From: Sinomonas gamaensis
GTDB lineage: Bacteria; Actinomycetota; Actinomycetes; Actinomycetales; Micrococcaceae
Reading direction: 5' to 3'
Assembly (NCBI RefSeq): GCF_005876955.1
Contig: NZ_SSCL01000013.1
Location: 49,543 to 113,542, forward strand
DNA: 64,000 nt
Under the pieces are notes generated by a model that did no database searches, had not been told where the DNA came from, and saw only the letters and a program-made list of their open reading frames with translations. Of this stretch, positions 24,042-32,460 are shown one piece after another (within the stretch, counting starts at the first letter, position 1; every line of letters begins with the position of its first letter). The translations under genes were made by a program, and so were the position numbers.

Positions 24042-25052
24042 ATGTCCACAGAGGTTCCGGCGAGGACACAGGCCAAGGCCGCCTCAACCTCACGCCATCA
24101 GATGCCGGGAAGGGAGAGCGCAGACCGCAAGCAGGTCACCCAGGGTCGCTGGGCGTCCGTCCTGCTGGCCCCGACGCTCATCCTGCTGGCCGTCGTCATC
24201 ATCTATCCGGTGGTCAACGCCATCATCATGTCCTTCCAGAAGGACGCTGGGCTCGACACCGCGACGGGCTTCTTCGTCCAGGGCGGTGCTGCCGGATTCG
24301 ACAACTACGCACACTGGATCGCCCAGCAGTGCAACGGAGTCGCGTGCCCGCCAGGCACCCTGGGCTCCCAGTTCTGGGGTGCGATGAGCACCACCTTCTT
24401 CTTCGCCATCGTCACCGTGGCCCTCGAAACGGTCCTCGGCTTCTGGATGGCGATCATCATGGCCCGGACCTTCCGCGGGCGCAGCATCGTCCGCGCGGCC
24501 GTGCTCGTGCCGTGGGCGATTCCCACGGCCGTGACCGCAAAGCTGTGGTTCTTCATCTTCGCTTTCGAGGGGATCGCCAACAAGCTCTTCGGCCAGCAGA
24601 TCCTCTGGACCGGGTCCGAATGGCCGGCCCGGTGGGCGATCATCATCTCGGACGTATGGAAGACCACGCCGTTCATGGCGCTGCTGATCCTGGCGGGTCT
24701 GCAGCTCATCCCCGACGAGGTGTACGAGGCCGCGAAGGTGGACGGCGCCTCGGCGTGGCAGAGGTTCACGCAGATCACGCTCCCGCTCGTGCGTCCCGCC
24801 CTCATGGTCGCGATCCTGTTCCGCATGCTCGACGCGCTCCGCATGTTCGACCTGCCGTACATCATGACCCAGGGCGGCAACAACACGACGACCCTTTCGA
24901 TCCTCGTGGTCGATCAGATCCGTCAAGGGTTCAACAGCGCCGCGGCGCTCTCGACGATCACCTTCCTGGTGATCTTCATCGTCGCGTTCATCTTCGTCCG
25001 CTTCCTCGGCGCCAACGCCGTGGGCGCGGCCACGTCGTCCGGAAAGAAGTGA
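24042..25052 (+). CDS. Sugar ABC transporter permease (MalF/SugA type)
   Basis: 336 residues, ATG after a purine-rich ribosome site. Six membrane helices; the first (about 37-60) follows a cytoplasmic N-terminus and a sizeable outer loop follows. The EAA loop is at about 229-250: EAAKVDGASAWQRFTQITLP, which contacts the ATPase. It pairs with the next gene to form the channel for the sugar delivered by the lipoprotein upstream. The gap to the next gene is 1 bp. Confidence 0.9.
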   Translation: MSTEVPARTQAKAASTSRHQMPGRESADRKQVTQGRWASVLLAPTLILLAVVIIYPVVNAIIMSFQKDAGLDTATGFFVQGGAAGFDNYAHWIAQQCNGVACPPGTLGSQFWGAMSTTFFFAIVTVALETVLGFWMAIIMARTFRGRSIVRAAVLVPWAIPTAVTAKLWFFIFAFEGIANKLFGQQILWTGSEWPARWAIIISDVWKTTPFMALLILAGLQLIPDEVYEAAKVDGASAWQRFTQITLPLVRPALMVAILFRMLDALRMFDLPYIMTQGGNNTTTLSILVVDQIRQGFNSAAALSTITFLVIFIVAFIFVRFLGANAVGAATSSGKK

Positions 25053-25053
25053 C

Positions 25054-25938
25054 ATGAGCGCCGCCACTGCTACCGCCACGCGGACCGCGGAGATCCCCGT
25101 CCGGCACAAGAAGTACGACTGGGGGATGACCCGCACCTACATCGCGGCCGCGGTCATCCTCATCTGGTGCCTCGCACCGTTCTACTGGATGGTCGTCACC
25201 GCGTTCCGCGACGTCGGCTACACGTTCGATCCGACGTTCTTCTTCACGCACGTCACGTGGGACAACTTCGCGACGGTCTTCGACGAGAGGCTGGGCAACC
25301 ACTTCGCCCGCAACCTCCTCAACAGCGTCATCGTCGCCGGCATCACCACCATCGTTGCCCTCGTGGTCGGCGTGTTCGCCGCCTATGCCCTCGCGCGCCT
25401 GAACTTCCGGTTCAAGTTCGCCGTCATGGGCTTCATCCTCGGCGCCTCGATGTTCCCGGGCGTCGCACTCGTGACCCCGCTGTTCCAGCTCTTCACGAGC
25501 ATCGGGTGGATGGGCACGTACCAGGCCCTCATCATCCCGAGCATCTCGTTCACCCTCCCGTTGACGGTGTACACGCTCACGTCGTTCTTCCGCGAGATGC
25601 CGTGGGAGCTCGAGGAGTCGGCGCGCATCGACGGGTGCACGCAGGGCCAGGCCTTCCGCAAGGTGATCCTGCCCCTCGCCGCTCCGGCGACCTTCACGAC
25701 GGCGATCCTCGCCTTCATCTCGGCGTGGAACGAGTTCCTCATCGCGAGCCAGCTCTCGTCGGACGCGACCAAGACGGTCACTGTGGCCATCGCGTCGTTC
25801 GCCGGGTCGCAGCCGCACGTGGAGCCGTACACGGCCGTCATGGCCGCCGGAACCATCGTCACGATCCCGCTGGTGATCCTGGTCTTGGTCTTCCAGCGGA
25901 AGATCGTCGCAGGCCTCACCGCCGGCGCGGTCAAGTGA
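25054..25938 (+). CDS. Sugar ABC transporter permease (MalG/SugB type)
   Basis: 294 residues. Six helices and the EAA loop EESARIDGCTQGQAFRKVIL at about 187-206, with the typical MalG ending RKIVAGLTAGAVK. It forms the heterodimeric pore with the preceding permease. The gene end overlaps the start of the small membrane-protein gene (GTGA), which indicates translational coupling. Confidence 0.9.
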   Translation: MSAATATATRTAEIPVRHKKYDWGMTRTYIAAAVILIWCLAPFYWMVVTAFRDVGYTFDPTFFFTHVTWDNFATVFDERLGNHFARNLLNSVIVAGITTIVALVVGVFAAYALARLNFRFKFAVMGFILGASMFPGVALVTPLFQLFTSIGWMGTYQALIIPSISFTLPLTVYTLTSFFREMPWELEESARIDGCTQGQAFRKVILPLAAPATFTTAILAFISAWNEFLIASQLSSDATKTVTVAIASFAGSQPHVEPYTAVMAAGTIVTIPLVILVLVFQRKIVAGLTAGAVK

Positions 25939-26225
25939 CGGGCGAGGACGAACACCGGCCCTGGAGCCCCTTCGCGGTCGGAGGAGAGGCGTACCGCCGC
26001 TCCTCCGAACCGCGGCGGGCCGTGGTCGAGCAGTTCGAGATCTTCGTAGGATTCCTGGCGTTCTGGGCGCTCTTCCTCTTCATCGTGACCGTATGGCTCG
26101 AGGTGACGGGGCAGCCCGCCCTGGGCTGGGCCCTCGGGCTCGCCGCGGTGCTTGCCGCGATGGCGATCCTCTGGGCCGTAAGGCGTAGGGTGCTCCGGGG
26201 GCACAAGAACGAACCGGAGCCGTAA
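25935..26225 (+). CDS. Small two-helix membrane protein coupled to the sugar permeases
   Basis: 96 residues from the GTG at 25935, which overlaps the permease stop. A polar N-terminus (about 35 residues) precedes two helices (about 41-59 and 63-81) and a basic tail (RRRVLRGHKNEPEP). I do not recognise a family. Coupling to the importer suggests an accessory subunit, but the sequence does not show what it does. A hairpin follows at 26278-26306. Confidence 0.6.
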   Translation: MTGEDEHRPWSPFAVGGEAYRRSSEPRRAVVEQFEIFVGFLAFWALFLFIVTVWLEVTGQPALGWALGLAAVLAAMAILWAVRRRVLRGHKNEPEP

Positions 26226-26277
26226 AGGAACCGGAGCGCCTTAGAGGCGGTCGAGCTGAGCATTGCCGTGCCCTGAG

Positions 26278-26306
26278 CCAGCGCCGACTGGGATAGCCGG
26301 CGCTGG
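26278..26306 (+). terminator. Hairpin between importer operon and LacI gene
   Basis: CCAGCGCCG and CGGCGCTGG form a 9-bp stem around an 11-nt loop, followed by GGGGAG rather than a T-run. It may separate the importer genes from the regulator gene that starts 29 bp later, perhaps by partial termination. Confidence 0.4.
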
Positions 26307-26335
26307 GGGAGAGGGCTGGGAAGCCGGAGGGGAAC

Positions 26336-27346
26336 ATGGTCGGAATCGAGGACGTGGCTGCAGCGGCTGGGGTGTCGACGGCAACGGTCTCGAGGGCCAT
26401 CCGCGGACTCCCGCGCGTCTCTCCGCCGACCCGGGCCAAGATCCTGGCGAAGGCGAAGGAACTCGGGTATGTGCCGTCGTCGGCCGCGTCCCGCCTCGCC
26501 AGCGGCAAGACACGCACGATCGGCGTTCTCGCGCCCTATGTGGATCGGTGGTTCTTCGGGAAGGCGATCGACGGCGTCGACCGCGAATTGCATGGGCGAG
26601 GCTACAACCTCTCGCTCTTCAATCTCGGGGGCCGCACTCAGCCCCGAGAGCGGCTGTTCAGCAAGGCGATGGTGCAGAAGCAGATCGATGGCCTGCTCCT
26701 GCTCTGCATGTACCTCCATCCGGAGGAGATCGAGGACCTGCATGCCATCGACATGCCGCTCGTGGTCGTCGGCGGTCCCGTGCCCGGCTGTCCAAACGTG
26801 GGGATCGACGACTATCAGGCGGCGCGCACCATCACGGAGCACCTCATCGACTTGGGCCACCGGCATATTGCGCTCCTGCACGGCCAGGACGATTCCGACC
26901 TGAACTTCAGCGTCCCGCGCATCCGCGTCGAAGGCTTCCACGATGCCGTCCACAACGCCGGGCTCGAGTTCGACCCCGACGCGGCACTGTTCGGGAATTT
27001 CACCGTCGAAAGCGGTGTCGAGGCCATGCGCCGATTCATGGAGCTTCCCGAGCCGCGGCCCACAGCGATCGTATGCGCGAGCGACGAGATGGCCTTGGGC
27101 GTGCTCTTCGAAGCACGACGGCGGGGCGTCCGGATTCCCGAGGAGCTCTCAGTGGTGGGAATCGACGGCCACGAGATGGGGGCTGCCGCCGGCCTCACCA
27201 CCGTCTGGCAGGACCCGACGGCCCAGGCCCGCCGCGGAACGCAGATGCTGCTTGCCGAGCTCGGCGGCGACGAGGGCTCGGTGCACGCCGAGCTTGCCGA
27301 GCAGCGGCTTGTGGTGCGCGAGTCGACGGCACCGCCGGCTCGCTGA
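26336..27346 (+). CDS. LacI family regulator of the disaccharide regulon
   Basis: 336 residues, ATG after GGAGGGG. Helix-turn-helix at about 3-27 (IEDVAAAAGVSTATVSRAIR) and hinge RLASGK; effector domain with GIDDYQAARTITEHLIDLGHRHIALLHG and ELSVVGIDGHEMGAAAGLTT. It follows the importer operon on the same strand. Its likely operators are the GTAAGCGyTTGC sites at 22540, 22574 and 54571, which would link sugar import to the GH65 phosphorylase operon. The inducer is probably the imported disaccharide or its phosphorolysis product. Confidence 0.88.
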   Translation: MVGIEDVAAAAGVSTATVSRAIRGLPRVSPPTRAKILAKAKELGYVPSSAASRLASGKTRTIGVLAPYVDRWFFGKAIDGVDRELHGRGYNLSLFNLGGRTQPRERLFSKAMVQKQIDGLLLLCMYLHPEEIEDLHAIDMPLVVVGGPVPGCPNVGIDDYQAARTITEHLIDLGHRHIALLHGQDDSDLNFSVPRIRVEGFHDAVHNAGLEFDPDAALFGNFTVESGVEAMRRFMELPEPRPTAIVCASDEMALGVLFEARRRGVRIPEELSVVGIDGHEMGAAAGLTTVWQDPTAQARRGTQMLLAELGGDEGSVHAELAEQRLVVRESTAPPAR

Positions 27347-27464
27347 GCGATCCACAGTCAGCCGATTCAAGGGTCCGGGCGGAAACTGAGGGTTGATTGT
27401 CTGATCCGGTCTGACACGGGTAGTGGAGGTCTTGTCACATCCACTCGACCAGGTGAGAGGACCG

Positions 27465-28436
27465 ATGATGACCAGTCCGCTGTCAGGTGACACGAACGTG
27501 TCCACCGCGAAGGAAGAAGCCAAGGATGTAGCTCGGGAAGCTGCCTCCTCGGCGGGCGCGGTGGGCGACGTCGCGAAGAATGAGGCGGCCAATGTCGCCC
27601 ATGAGGCCAAATACCAGGCCAAGGACCTGCTGCACCAGAGCAGGCAGGAATTGATGGATCAGGCAACGGTCCAGCAGGAACGAGCTGCAAAGGGACTCCG
27701 GTCCCTCCACGAAGAGCTGAACTCCATGGCCGAGAAGAGCGAGGGTTCGGGCGTCGGTGCGGATTTGGTGCGCCAAGCGGCTCAGAGGGCAGGCAGCTTT
27801 GCCGAGTACCTCGAGCAGCGGGACCCCGGAAGCCTCGTCGGCGAAGTCACGTCCTTTGCCCGACGCCGCCCCGGCGCCTTCCTCGCGATCGCCGCGGGCG
27901 CAGGCCTGCTGGTGGGGCGCCTGACCCGCTCCCTTGCGGCAGGTGCACCGGGGCAGGAAGGCCAGTCTGGAGTCTCGGGCCCCCTCACGGGAACCCCCGC
28001 GACCCCTGCCGGCCACGGCGTGTCCCCCACCACCGCCTACCCGGGCGGGTACCCGCAGAACGGTTATGCGCAGGGCACAGGGACGGTCGAAGGCATGGGC
28101 TACCCCGAGGGGACCGGCTACCCGGCCGGCTCGACGCCGCCGGTCTCGTCCGACTACGCTGCCGGAGCTTATGAGCCGGGCGCGTACGGCACGCGGGCCG
28201 GAGACACGTATGGCTCCGGCGCTCCCGCCCAGTACGACGAGGGGGCTGTCCAAGAAGGCGCCGTCGGCGGCAGCTCTGCCTACGGTGCGCCCACGGCACC
28301 CCACGCCACCGCTGCGGGGGCAGACATGATCCCCGAGCGGGATACCGAGGGGCAGGACACGGGTGCCGTCACGGACGGCTTCCCGCCGGTGCCACGCCAC
28401 TCGACCAATGAGCCGCGCGAGGGTGAGCAGCTATGA
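27465..28436 (+). CDS. Coiled-coil/glycine-rich envelope protein of the DUF3618-holin operon
   Basis: 323 residues from ATG 27465 (or 27468) after GAGAGGA. The N-terminal 120 residues are helical and alanine/glutamate-rich (TAKEEAKDVAREAASSAG), like LEA or apolipophorin-type stress proteins. A short hydrophobic part follows (AFLAIAAGAGLLVGRL, about 140-156). The C-terminal half is low-complexity with P/G/Y repeats (GYPQNGYAQGTGTVEGMGYP). It belongs to the conserved actinobacterial trio with a holin-like DUF and DUF3618, overlapping the next gene by 4 bp. The function is not established. Confidence 0.7.
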   Translation: MMTSPLSGDTNVSTAKEEAKDVAREAASSAGAVGDVAKNEAANVAHEAKYQAKDLLHQSRQELMDQATVQQERAAKGLRSLHEELNSMAEKSEGSGVGADLVRQAAQRAGSFAEYLEQRDPGSLVGEVTSFARRRPGAFLAIAAGAGLLVGRLTRSLAAGAPGQEGQSGVSGPLTGTPATPAGHGVSPTTAYPGGYPQNGYAQGTGTVEGMGYPEGTGYPAGSTPPVSSDYAAGAYEPGAYGTRAGDTYGSGAPAQYDEGAVQEGAVGGSSAYGAPTAPHATAAGADMIPERDTEGQDTGAVTDGFPPVPRHSTNEPREGEQL

Positions 28437-28873
28437 GCCAGGGGCCTGGCTATAACCCGGGGGTGACGCCCCCGGCGGAGCAGAAGGCCGCGAACTCGTC
28501 GCTCGGGGACCTCCTGAGCGACGTCACGGCGGACCTGTCGACGCTCATGCGGCAGGAGCTCGAGCTCGCCAAGGCCGAGGCGCGGGAATCCGCAAAACGG
28601 GCCGGGCGCGGCGGCGGCATGTACGCCGGCGCAGGCATCGCGGGACACTTTGTCCTGCTGTTTCTCTCGATTGCCCTCTGGTGGGCCCTCGGTGCCTACC
28701 TCATCGGGCTCGGGTGGTCCGCCGTCGTCGTCGCGGTGATCTGGGCGATCATCGCCGCTGTCCTCTACACGAGGGCCAAGAAGGAAATGGAAGCGGTCAA
28801 GGGAATGCCGAGGACCGCGGAGACCGTCAAGAGGATCCCTGAATCCCTCAAGCCGAGTGAGGAGCCACGATGA
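28433..28873 (+). CDS. Phage-holin-3_6-like (actinobacterial holin superfamily III) membrane protein
   Basis: 146 residues, ATG overlapping the previous stop. The start of the domain, LLSDVTADLSTLMRQELELAKAEARES, is the standard opening of this family; two helices follow (about 63-87 and 91-111). Despite the name, chromosomal members next to DUF3618 genes are not lytic phage proteins; a role in the cell envelope is assumed. Confidence 0.85.
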   Translation: MSQGPGYNPGVTPPAEQKAANSSLGDLLSDVTADLSTLMRQELELAKAEARESAKRAGRGGGMYAGAGIAGHFVLLFLSIALWWALGAYLIGLGWSAVVVAVIWAIIAAVLYTRAKKEMEAVKGMPRTAETVKRIPESLKPSEEPR

Positions 28874-29466
28874 GCGAGAATCCCGAGGCCATCCGAGCGG
28901 ACATCGAGCTGACTCGCCGCAGGCTGGGGTACGACGTCGATGCTGTCGCCGACAAGGTGACCCCATCGCACATCGCGCACCGGCAGACGGAGAAGATCAA
29001 GGGGGCGGTGACCAACGTGAAGGACCGGGTCATGGGAGTGGCCGAGGACACCGCTGACAACACTCGCGGAGCCCTCTCCGACGCGCGGGGCGCCCTTTCG
29101 GACGCCGGCGACTCAGTGGGCCACGCCCAGCAGCGGGTGACCCAGAAGGCGAGGGGCAACCCGCTCGCGGCCGGCCTGATCGCGTTCGGCGCGGGACTTC
29201 TGGTCTCGTCGCTCATCCCGCCGAGCCAGAAGGAGCAGGAGCTCGCGCAGACGCTCAAGGAGAAGGCCGAGCCCATGACGCAGCAGCTTTCGAGCGCTGC
29301 GTCGGAGGCCGCGTCCCATCTGAAGGAGCCCGCGCAGGAGGCCCTCCAGTCGGTCAAGGAAACGGCGACTGAGGCCACCGAGAACGTCAAGCAGGAGGCC
29401 CAGGACCAGAGCTCGAACGTTCAGGACCGGGCGCAGGAGGCACAGCAGAACCTCCAGCAGGGCTGA
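28870..29466 (+). CDS. DUF3618 domain protein
   Basis: 198 residues, ATG overlapping the previous TGA. The domain signature IRADIELTRRRLGYDVDAVADKVTPSHIAHR is at residues 9-39. One hydrophobic helix (about 98-115: PLAAGLIAFGAGLLVSSLIP) follows and then a long charged helical tail of A/Q/E repeats. It is the last gene of the trio that starts at 27465, before a strong terminator. Confidence 0.88.
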   Translation: MSENPEAIRADIELTRRRLGYDVDAVADKVTPSHIAHRQTEKIKGAVTNVKDRVMGVAEDTADNTRGALSDARGALSDAGDSVGHAQQRVTQKARGNPLAAGLIAFGAGLLVSSLIPPSQKEQELAQTLKEKAEPMTQQLSSAASEAASHLKEPAQEALQSVKETATEATENVKQEAQDQSSNVQDRAQEAQQNLQQG

Positions 29467-29484
29467 TCTAGCCCGCGCCAAGAC

Positions 29485-29526
29485 GGACGGGACCCCATCA
29501 CCCTTTGTGGTTGTGGGGTCCCGTCC
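29485..29526. terminator. Bidirectional terminator between convergent genes
   Basis: GGACGGGACCCCA and TGGGGTCCCGTCC form a perfect 13-bp stem around a 16-nt loop. It lies between the DUF3618 gene and the convergent gene ending at 29541 and can serve both. Confidence 0.75.
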
Positions 29527-29540
29527 TTCGTCGTGGGGGT

Positions 29541-30374
29541 CTAGCTGGCCCGTGCGAGCTGGCGGATGGGGATCCACCGCGACGCCAGTCGGCGGTAGGC
29601 GGCCGCCGCACCCGTGAGATCCCCCTCGGCCAGGCATTCGATGCCGAGGCGCACGTCGAGGCAGGACTCGTCGGGGAAGACGCGGTCGGCCACGCGCCCG
29701 TAGTCGAGTTCGACGGCCGAGTCCGGGTGGAATTCCTCGAGCCACTCGGTGAGGGAGGTGAGCTCGTCGAGCATGCTCATGTCCGGCGCGGCAAGGGCGA
29801 GGTTGGCGACGGCGAAACGGGCCCTTCCGATGGCCTTCGCCCAGGGCGCGACGATCCGAACAGTGCGCAGATGGTCGCCGTCCTCCACGACTTCCGTGGG
29901 ATCCGACTCCTGGAAGAGGACAAACCAGCTGAAGGGGATTCCCCAGAGGGACTCCCGCGTGTTGATCCGCGGCGAGGCGGTCTCGGAAGCGATCCGATCG
30001 ACGCGCCGCTGGTGGCGCTCCCTCGCATCCTCGGGAAGCATGAGCTCGGCCAAGATGCGCGGAGCGGTGTTGATCACTGATTCGGCCGCGAGTCCCGAGC
30101 GCAGCACGAGCTGGCTCGGGCAGTACAGGACGGTGCCGTTGACGGTCAGCGCGCGCGTGAACTCGCTGCCGTCGGACGGGAAGGGATCCCCTGCGCCGCC
30201 CACAATCCGGCCGAGGGCCGCCCCGGTCTCCGCGGCGTCGAGCTCGTCCCGGCCGCCCTCGCCACGGAGGCCAGCCTTGATGCGCTCGCGCTCGGAAGGG
30301 TTGAACGCCTCGATCGGCTCATACACCCTCAGGTGGGACGAGAGGGGTCTCCCACGGCCACGTGCCTCGGTCAC
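29541..30374 (-). CDS. Conserved hypothetical protein, 277 residues
   Basis: GTG start at 30374, 7 bp after the xthA stop, so likely cotranscribed with it. The protein is soluble, has no signal peptide, and contains TVNGTVLYCPSQLVLRSGL, SLWGIPFSWFVLFQESDP and a C-terminal helical part (VRLGIECLAEGDLTGAAAAYRRLASRW) that could be a TPR-like helix pair. I recognise no family. Codon use is like that of the neighbours. Confidence 0.6.
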   Translation of the reverse strand: MTEARGRGRPLSSHLRVYEPIEAFNPSERERIKAGLRGEGGRDELDAAETGAALGRIVGGAGDPFPSDGSEFTRALTVNGTVLYCPSQLVLRSGLAAESVINTAPRILAELMLPEDARERHQRRVDRIASETASPRINTRESLWGIPFSWFVLFQESDPTEVVEDGDHLRTVRIVAPWAKAIGRARFAVANLALAAPDMSMLDELTSLTEWLEEFHPDSAVELDYGRVADRVFPDESCLDVRLGIECLAEGDLTGAAAAYRRLASRWIPIRQLARAS

Positions 30375-30380
30375 GTCAGC

Positions 30381-31193
30381 TCACGCGCCGTCTGCAAGCT
30401 CCACCACCACGGGCACGTGATCCGACGCACCCTTGCCCTTGCGCTCCTCGCGCTCGATATGGGCCCCGGTCACACGCGCTCCGAGGGCCGGCGAGGCGAG
30501 GACGAAGTCGATCCGCATCCCTTCCTTCTTCGGGAAGCGGAGCTGCTTGTAGTCCCAGTAGGTGTAGACGCCGGGGCCTGGGGCATAGGGCCGCACGACG
30601 TCGGCGAAGCCCGACTCCTCGAAGGCTCGGAAGGCCTCCCGCTCGGGCTCGCTCACGTGCGTGTAGCCCTCGGTGCGGAACAGGTCGATGTCCCAGACGT
30701 CTTCGTCGCGGGGGGCAATGTTCCAGTCGCCCACCAAGGCGATCTGCGCCTTCGGGTCCTGAGCGAGCCATTCGGACGCGTGCTTGTTGAGGGTCGCGAG
30801 CCATTCGAGCTTGTACGGCATGTGCTCGTCGTCGAGCGCCCGCCCGTTTGGCACGTAGAGGCTCCACACCCGCACGCCGTTGCACGTCGCCCCAATCGCG
30901 CGAGCCTCCTGCTCGGCGGCCACCCCGCCCTTGCCGAAGGTGGGCTGGTCGGGGAAGGTCCGCTCGACGTCCTCAAGCCCGACCCGCGAGGCGATCGCTA
31001 CGCCGTTCCATTGGCTGAGGCCGAAATGGGCGACCTCGTAGCCGTTCCGCTCGAACAGCTCCCACGGGAAGTTGTCGTCGCGGCACTTGGTCTCCTGGAG
31101 GGCCAGCACGTCCACGCCGCTGCGCAGGAGCCAGCTTTCGACCCGGTCAGCACGGGCGCGCAGGGAATTCACGTTCCAGGTGGCGATCTTCAC
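30381..31193 (-). CDS. xthA: Exodeoxyribonuclease III
   Basis: 270 residues, full length. All catalytic blocks of the exonuclease III/AP-endonuclease family are present: MKIATWNVNSLRARA, LQETKCRDDNFP (metal-binding Glu), VWSLYVPNGR, VGDWNIAPRDEDV, GMRIDFVLAS and SDHVPVVVEL. It cuts DNA at abasic sites and trims 3' blocks in base-excision repair. The next gene downstream overlaps its operon by position (6-bp gap), and nadE lies 50 bp upstream on the same strand. Confidence 0.95.
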   Translation of the reverse strand: MKIATWNVNSLRARADRVESWLLRSGVDVLALQETKCRDDNFPWELFERNGYEVAHFGLSQWNGVAIASRVGLEDVERTFPDQPTFGKGGVAAEQEARAIGATCNGVRVWSLYVPNGRALDDEHMPYKLEWLATLNKHASEWLAQDPKAQIALVGDWNIAPRDEDVWDIDLFRTEGYTHVSEPEREAFRAFEESGFADVVRPYAPGPGVYTYWDYKQLRFPKKEGMRIDFVLASPALGARVTGAHIEREERKGKGASDHVPVVVELADGA

Positions 31194-31243
31194 GTGCCCA
31201 CGCTATCAGCGCAGGCCGTCCCAACGCAGGGGCGAAGTTTCCC

Positions 31244-32095
31244 CTACTTGGTCCAGGCGGCAGCGCCCTCCTGCCACCAGGTGTCGAAGCGCGTGACGGG
31301 CGTGGCGCGCTTGTGCCGGGTCAGGAGATAGCGCTTCTCGATCGACTCGGCGACCTCGTCCGGGACGTCGCGCCCTTCGAGGTAGTCGTCGATCTGCTCA
31401 TACGTGATGCCGAGCTCGTGCTCGTCGTGGCGTCCGGGCTGGAGGTCCAGCAGATCCGCCGTCGGGATCTTCTGCGAGACCCGCTCCGGTGCGCCGAGGT
31501 GCTGCAGGAGCTGCCGATTCTGCCGCTTGTTGAGCCCGAACAGCGGGAGGATGTCCGCACCGCCGTCACCGAACTTGGTGAAGAAGCCCGTCACCGACTC
31601 GGCGCCGTGGTCCGTCCCGATCACGAGGAGCCCACGCTCGCCGGCAATCATGTACTGGGCAATCATCCGGGCACGCGCCTTCGTGTTGCCGCGCGTGAAG
31701 TCGCTGAGCTCCTTGTCCGAACTCCGCTCGTACTCCTGCTCGAACCCGTCGACAGCGGACTTGATGTTGAACGTCCACAGGGTCTTCGGATTGATGAACT
31801 CGAGGGCGGCGTTCGCATCCTCTTCGTCATGCTGGACGCCGTGCGGCAGGCGCACCGCGACAAAGTCCGCCTCGACGCCGTCCTCGGCCAGCGACTCGAC
31901 CGCGAGCTGCGCGAGCCGGCCCGCGAGCGAGGAATCGAGACCGCCGCTGATGCCCAGGACAAAGCCCTTGGCGCCGGTAGCCCGAAGGTAGTCCTTGAGG
32001 AAACCCACCCTGGCCGTCACTTCCTCGGCCGGGTCGATCTGAGGCTTGACGCCCATCTCCTCGATGATCTTCGCCTGAAGTTCGCGCATGGGCAT
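31244..32095 (-). CDS. nadE: Ammonia-dependent NAD+ synthetase
   Basis: 283 residues, the size of the ammonia-dependent form without a glutaminase domain. The PP-loop [18 protein letters not shown] is at about residues 48-65, with [24 protein letters not shown] and [22 protein letters not shown], the standard nicotinate-adenine-dinucleotide and ATP sites. It converts NaAD, ATP and ammonia to NAD+. The gene diverges from the small gene at 32107 with 11 bp between starts. Confidence 0.95.
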   Translation of the reverse strand: MPMRELQAKIIEEMGVKPQIDPAEEVTARVGFLKDYLRATGAKGFVLGISGGLDSSLAGRLAQLAVESLAEDGVEADFVAVRLPHGVQHDEEDANAALEFINPKTLWTFNIKSAVDGFEQEYERSSDKELSDFTRGNTKARARMIAQYMIAGERGLLVIGTDHGAESVTGFFTKFGDGGADILPLFGLNKRQNRQLLQHLGAPERVSQKIPTADLLDLQPGRHDEHELGITYEQIDDYLEGRDVPDEVAESIEKRYLLTRHKRATPVTRFDTWWQEGAAAWTK

Positions 32096-32106
32096 AGCCT
32101 ACCCAC

Positions 32107-32460
32107 GTGACCGTGAAGCTTAACAAGAAGGCCTACGAGCACGCCAAGGCGCTCGTTCGGGAGGGCAAGGTCGTCCGCGACAGCCGCGACGACTGGAGCG
32201 AACACTCCCCTGACAACCAGCAGCTCAGCGACTTCCTCGACTCCAAGGGTCCCGGCGAATACGCCCTGTGGTTCCTGGGCGTGGACGACGAGCATCCGGA
32301 CGAGAGCAAGGCCCACTACAAGTTCCCCTTCAGCGACCTCGCGAAGGTCCACCGCTGCGCCATCATCTCGGGCGAGAGCCGCGCGAGCCAGAACGACTAC
32401 GACGACATCCGCGAGGCCCTCGGCGACCTGCTGAAGCGCATTGACGAGGGGGCGGAATGA
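32107..32460 (+). CDS. Conserved hypothetical protein (117 residues)
   Basis: GTG start. It is charged and soluble: KKAYEHAKALVREGKVVRDSRDDWSEHSPD, then GEYALWFLGVDDEHPDESKAHYKFPFSDLAKVHRCAIISGESRASQNDYDDIREALGDLLKRID in the C-terminal half. The pattern is a compact alpha/beta protein well known as hypothetical in Arthrobacter-like genomes. No enzyme motif is visible. It overlaps the following oxidoreductase gene by 4 bp (ATGA). Confidence 0.65.
   Translation: MTVKLNKKAYEHAKALVREGKVVRDSRDDWSEHSPDNQQLSDFLDSKGPGEYALWFLGVDDEHPDESKAHYKFPFSDLAKVHRCAIISGESRASQNDYDDIREALGDLLKRIDEGAE

Noticed and set aside
28433..28873. Phage holin indicating a prophage
   Set aside because: The gene lies in a conserved chromosomal trio with DUF3618; no other phage genes are nearby.
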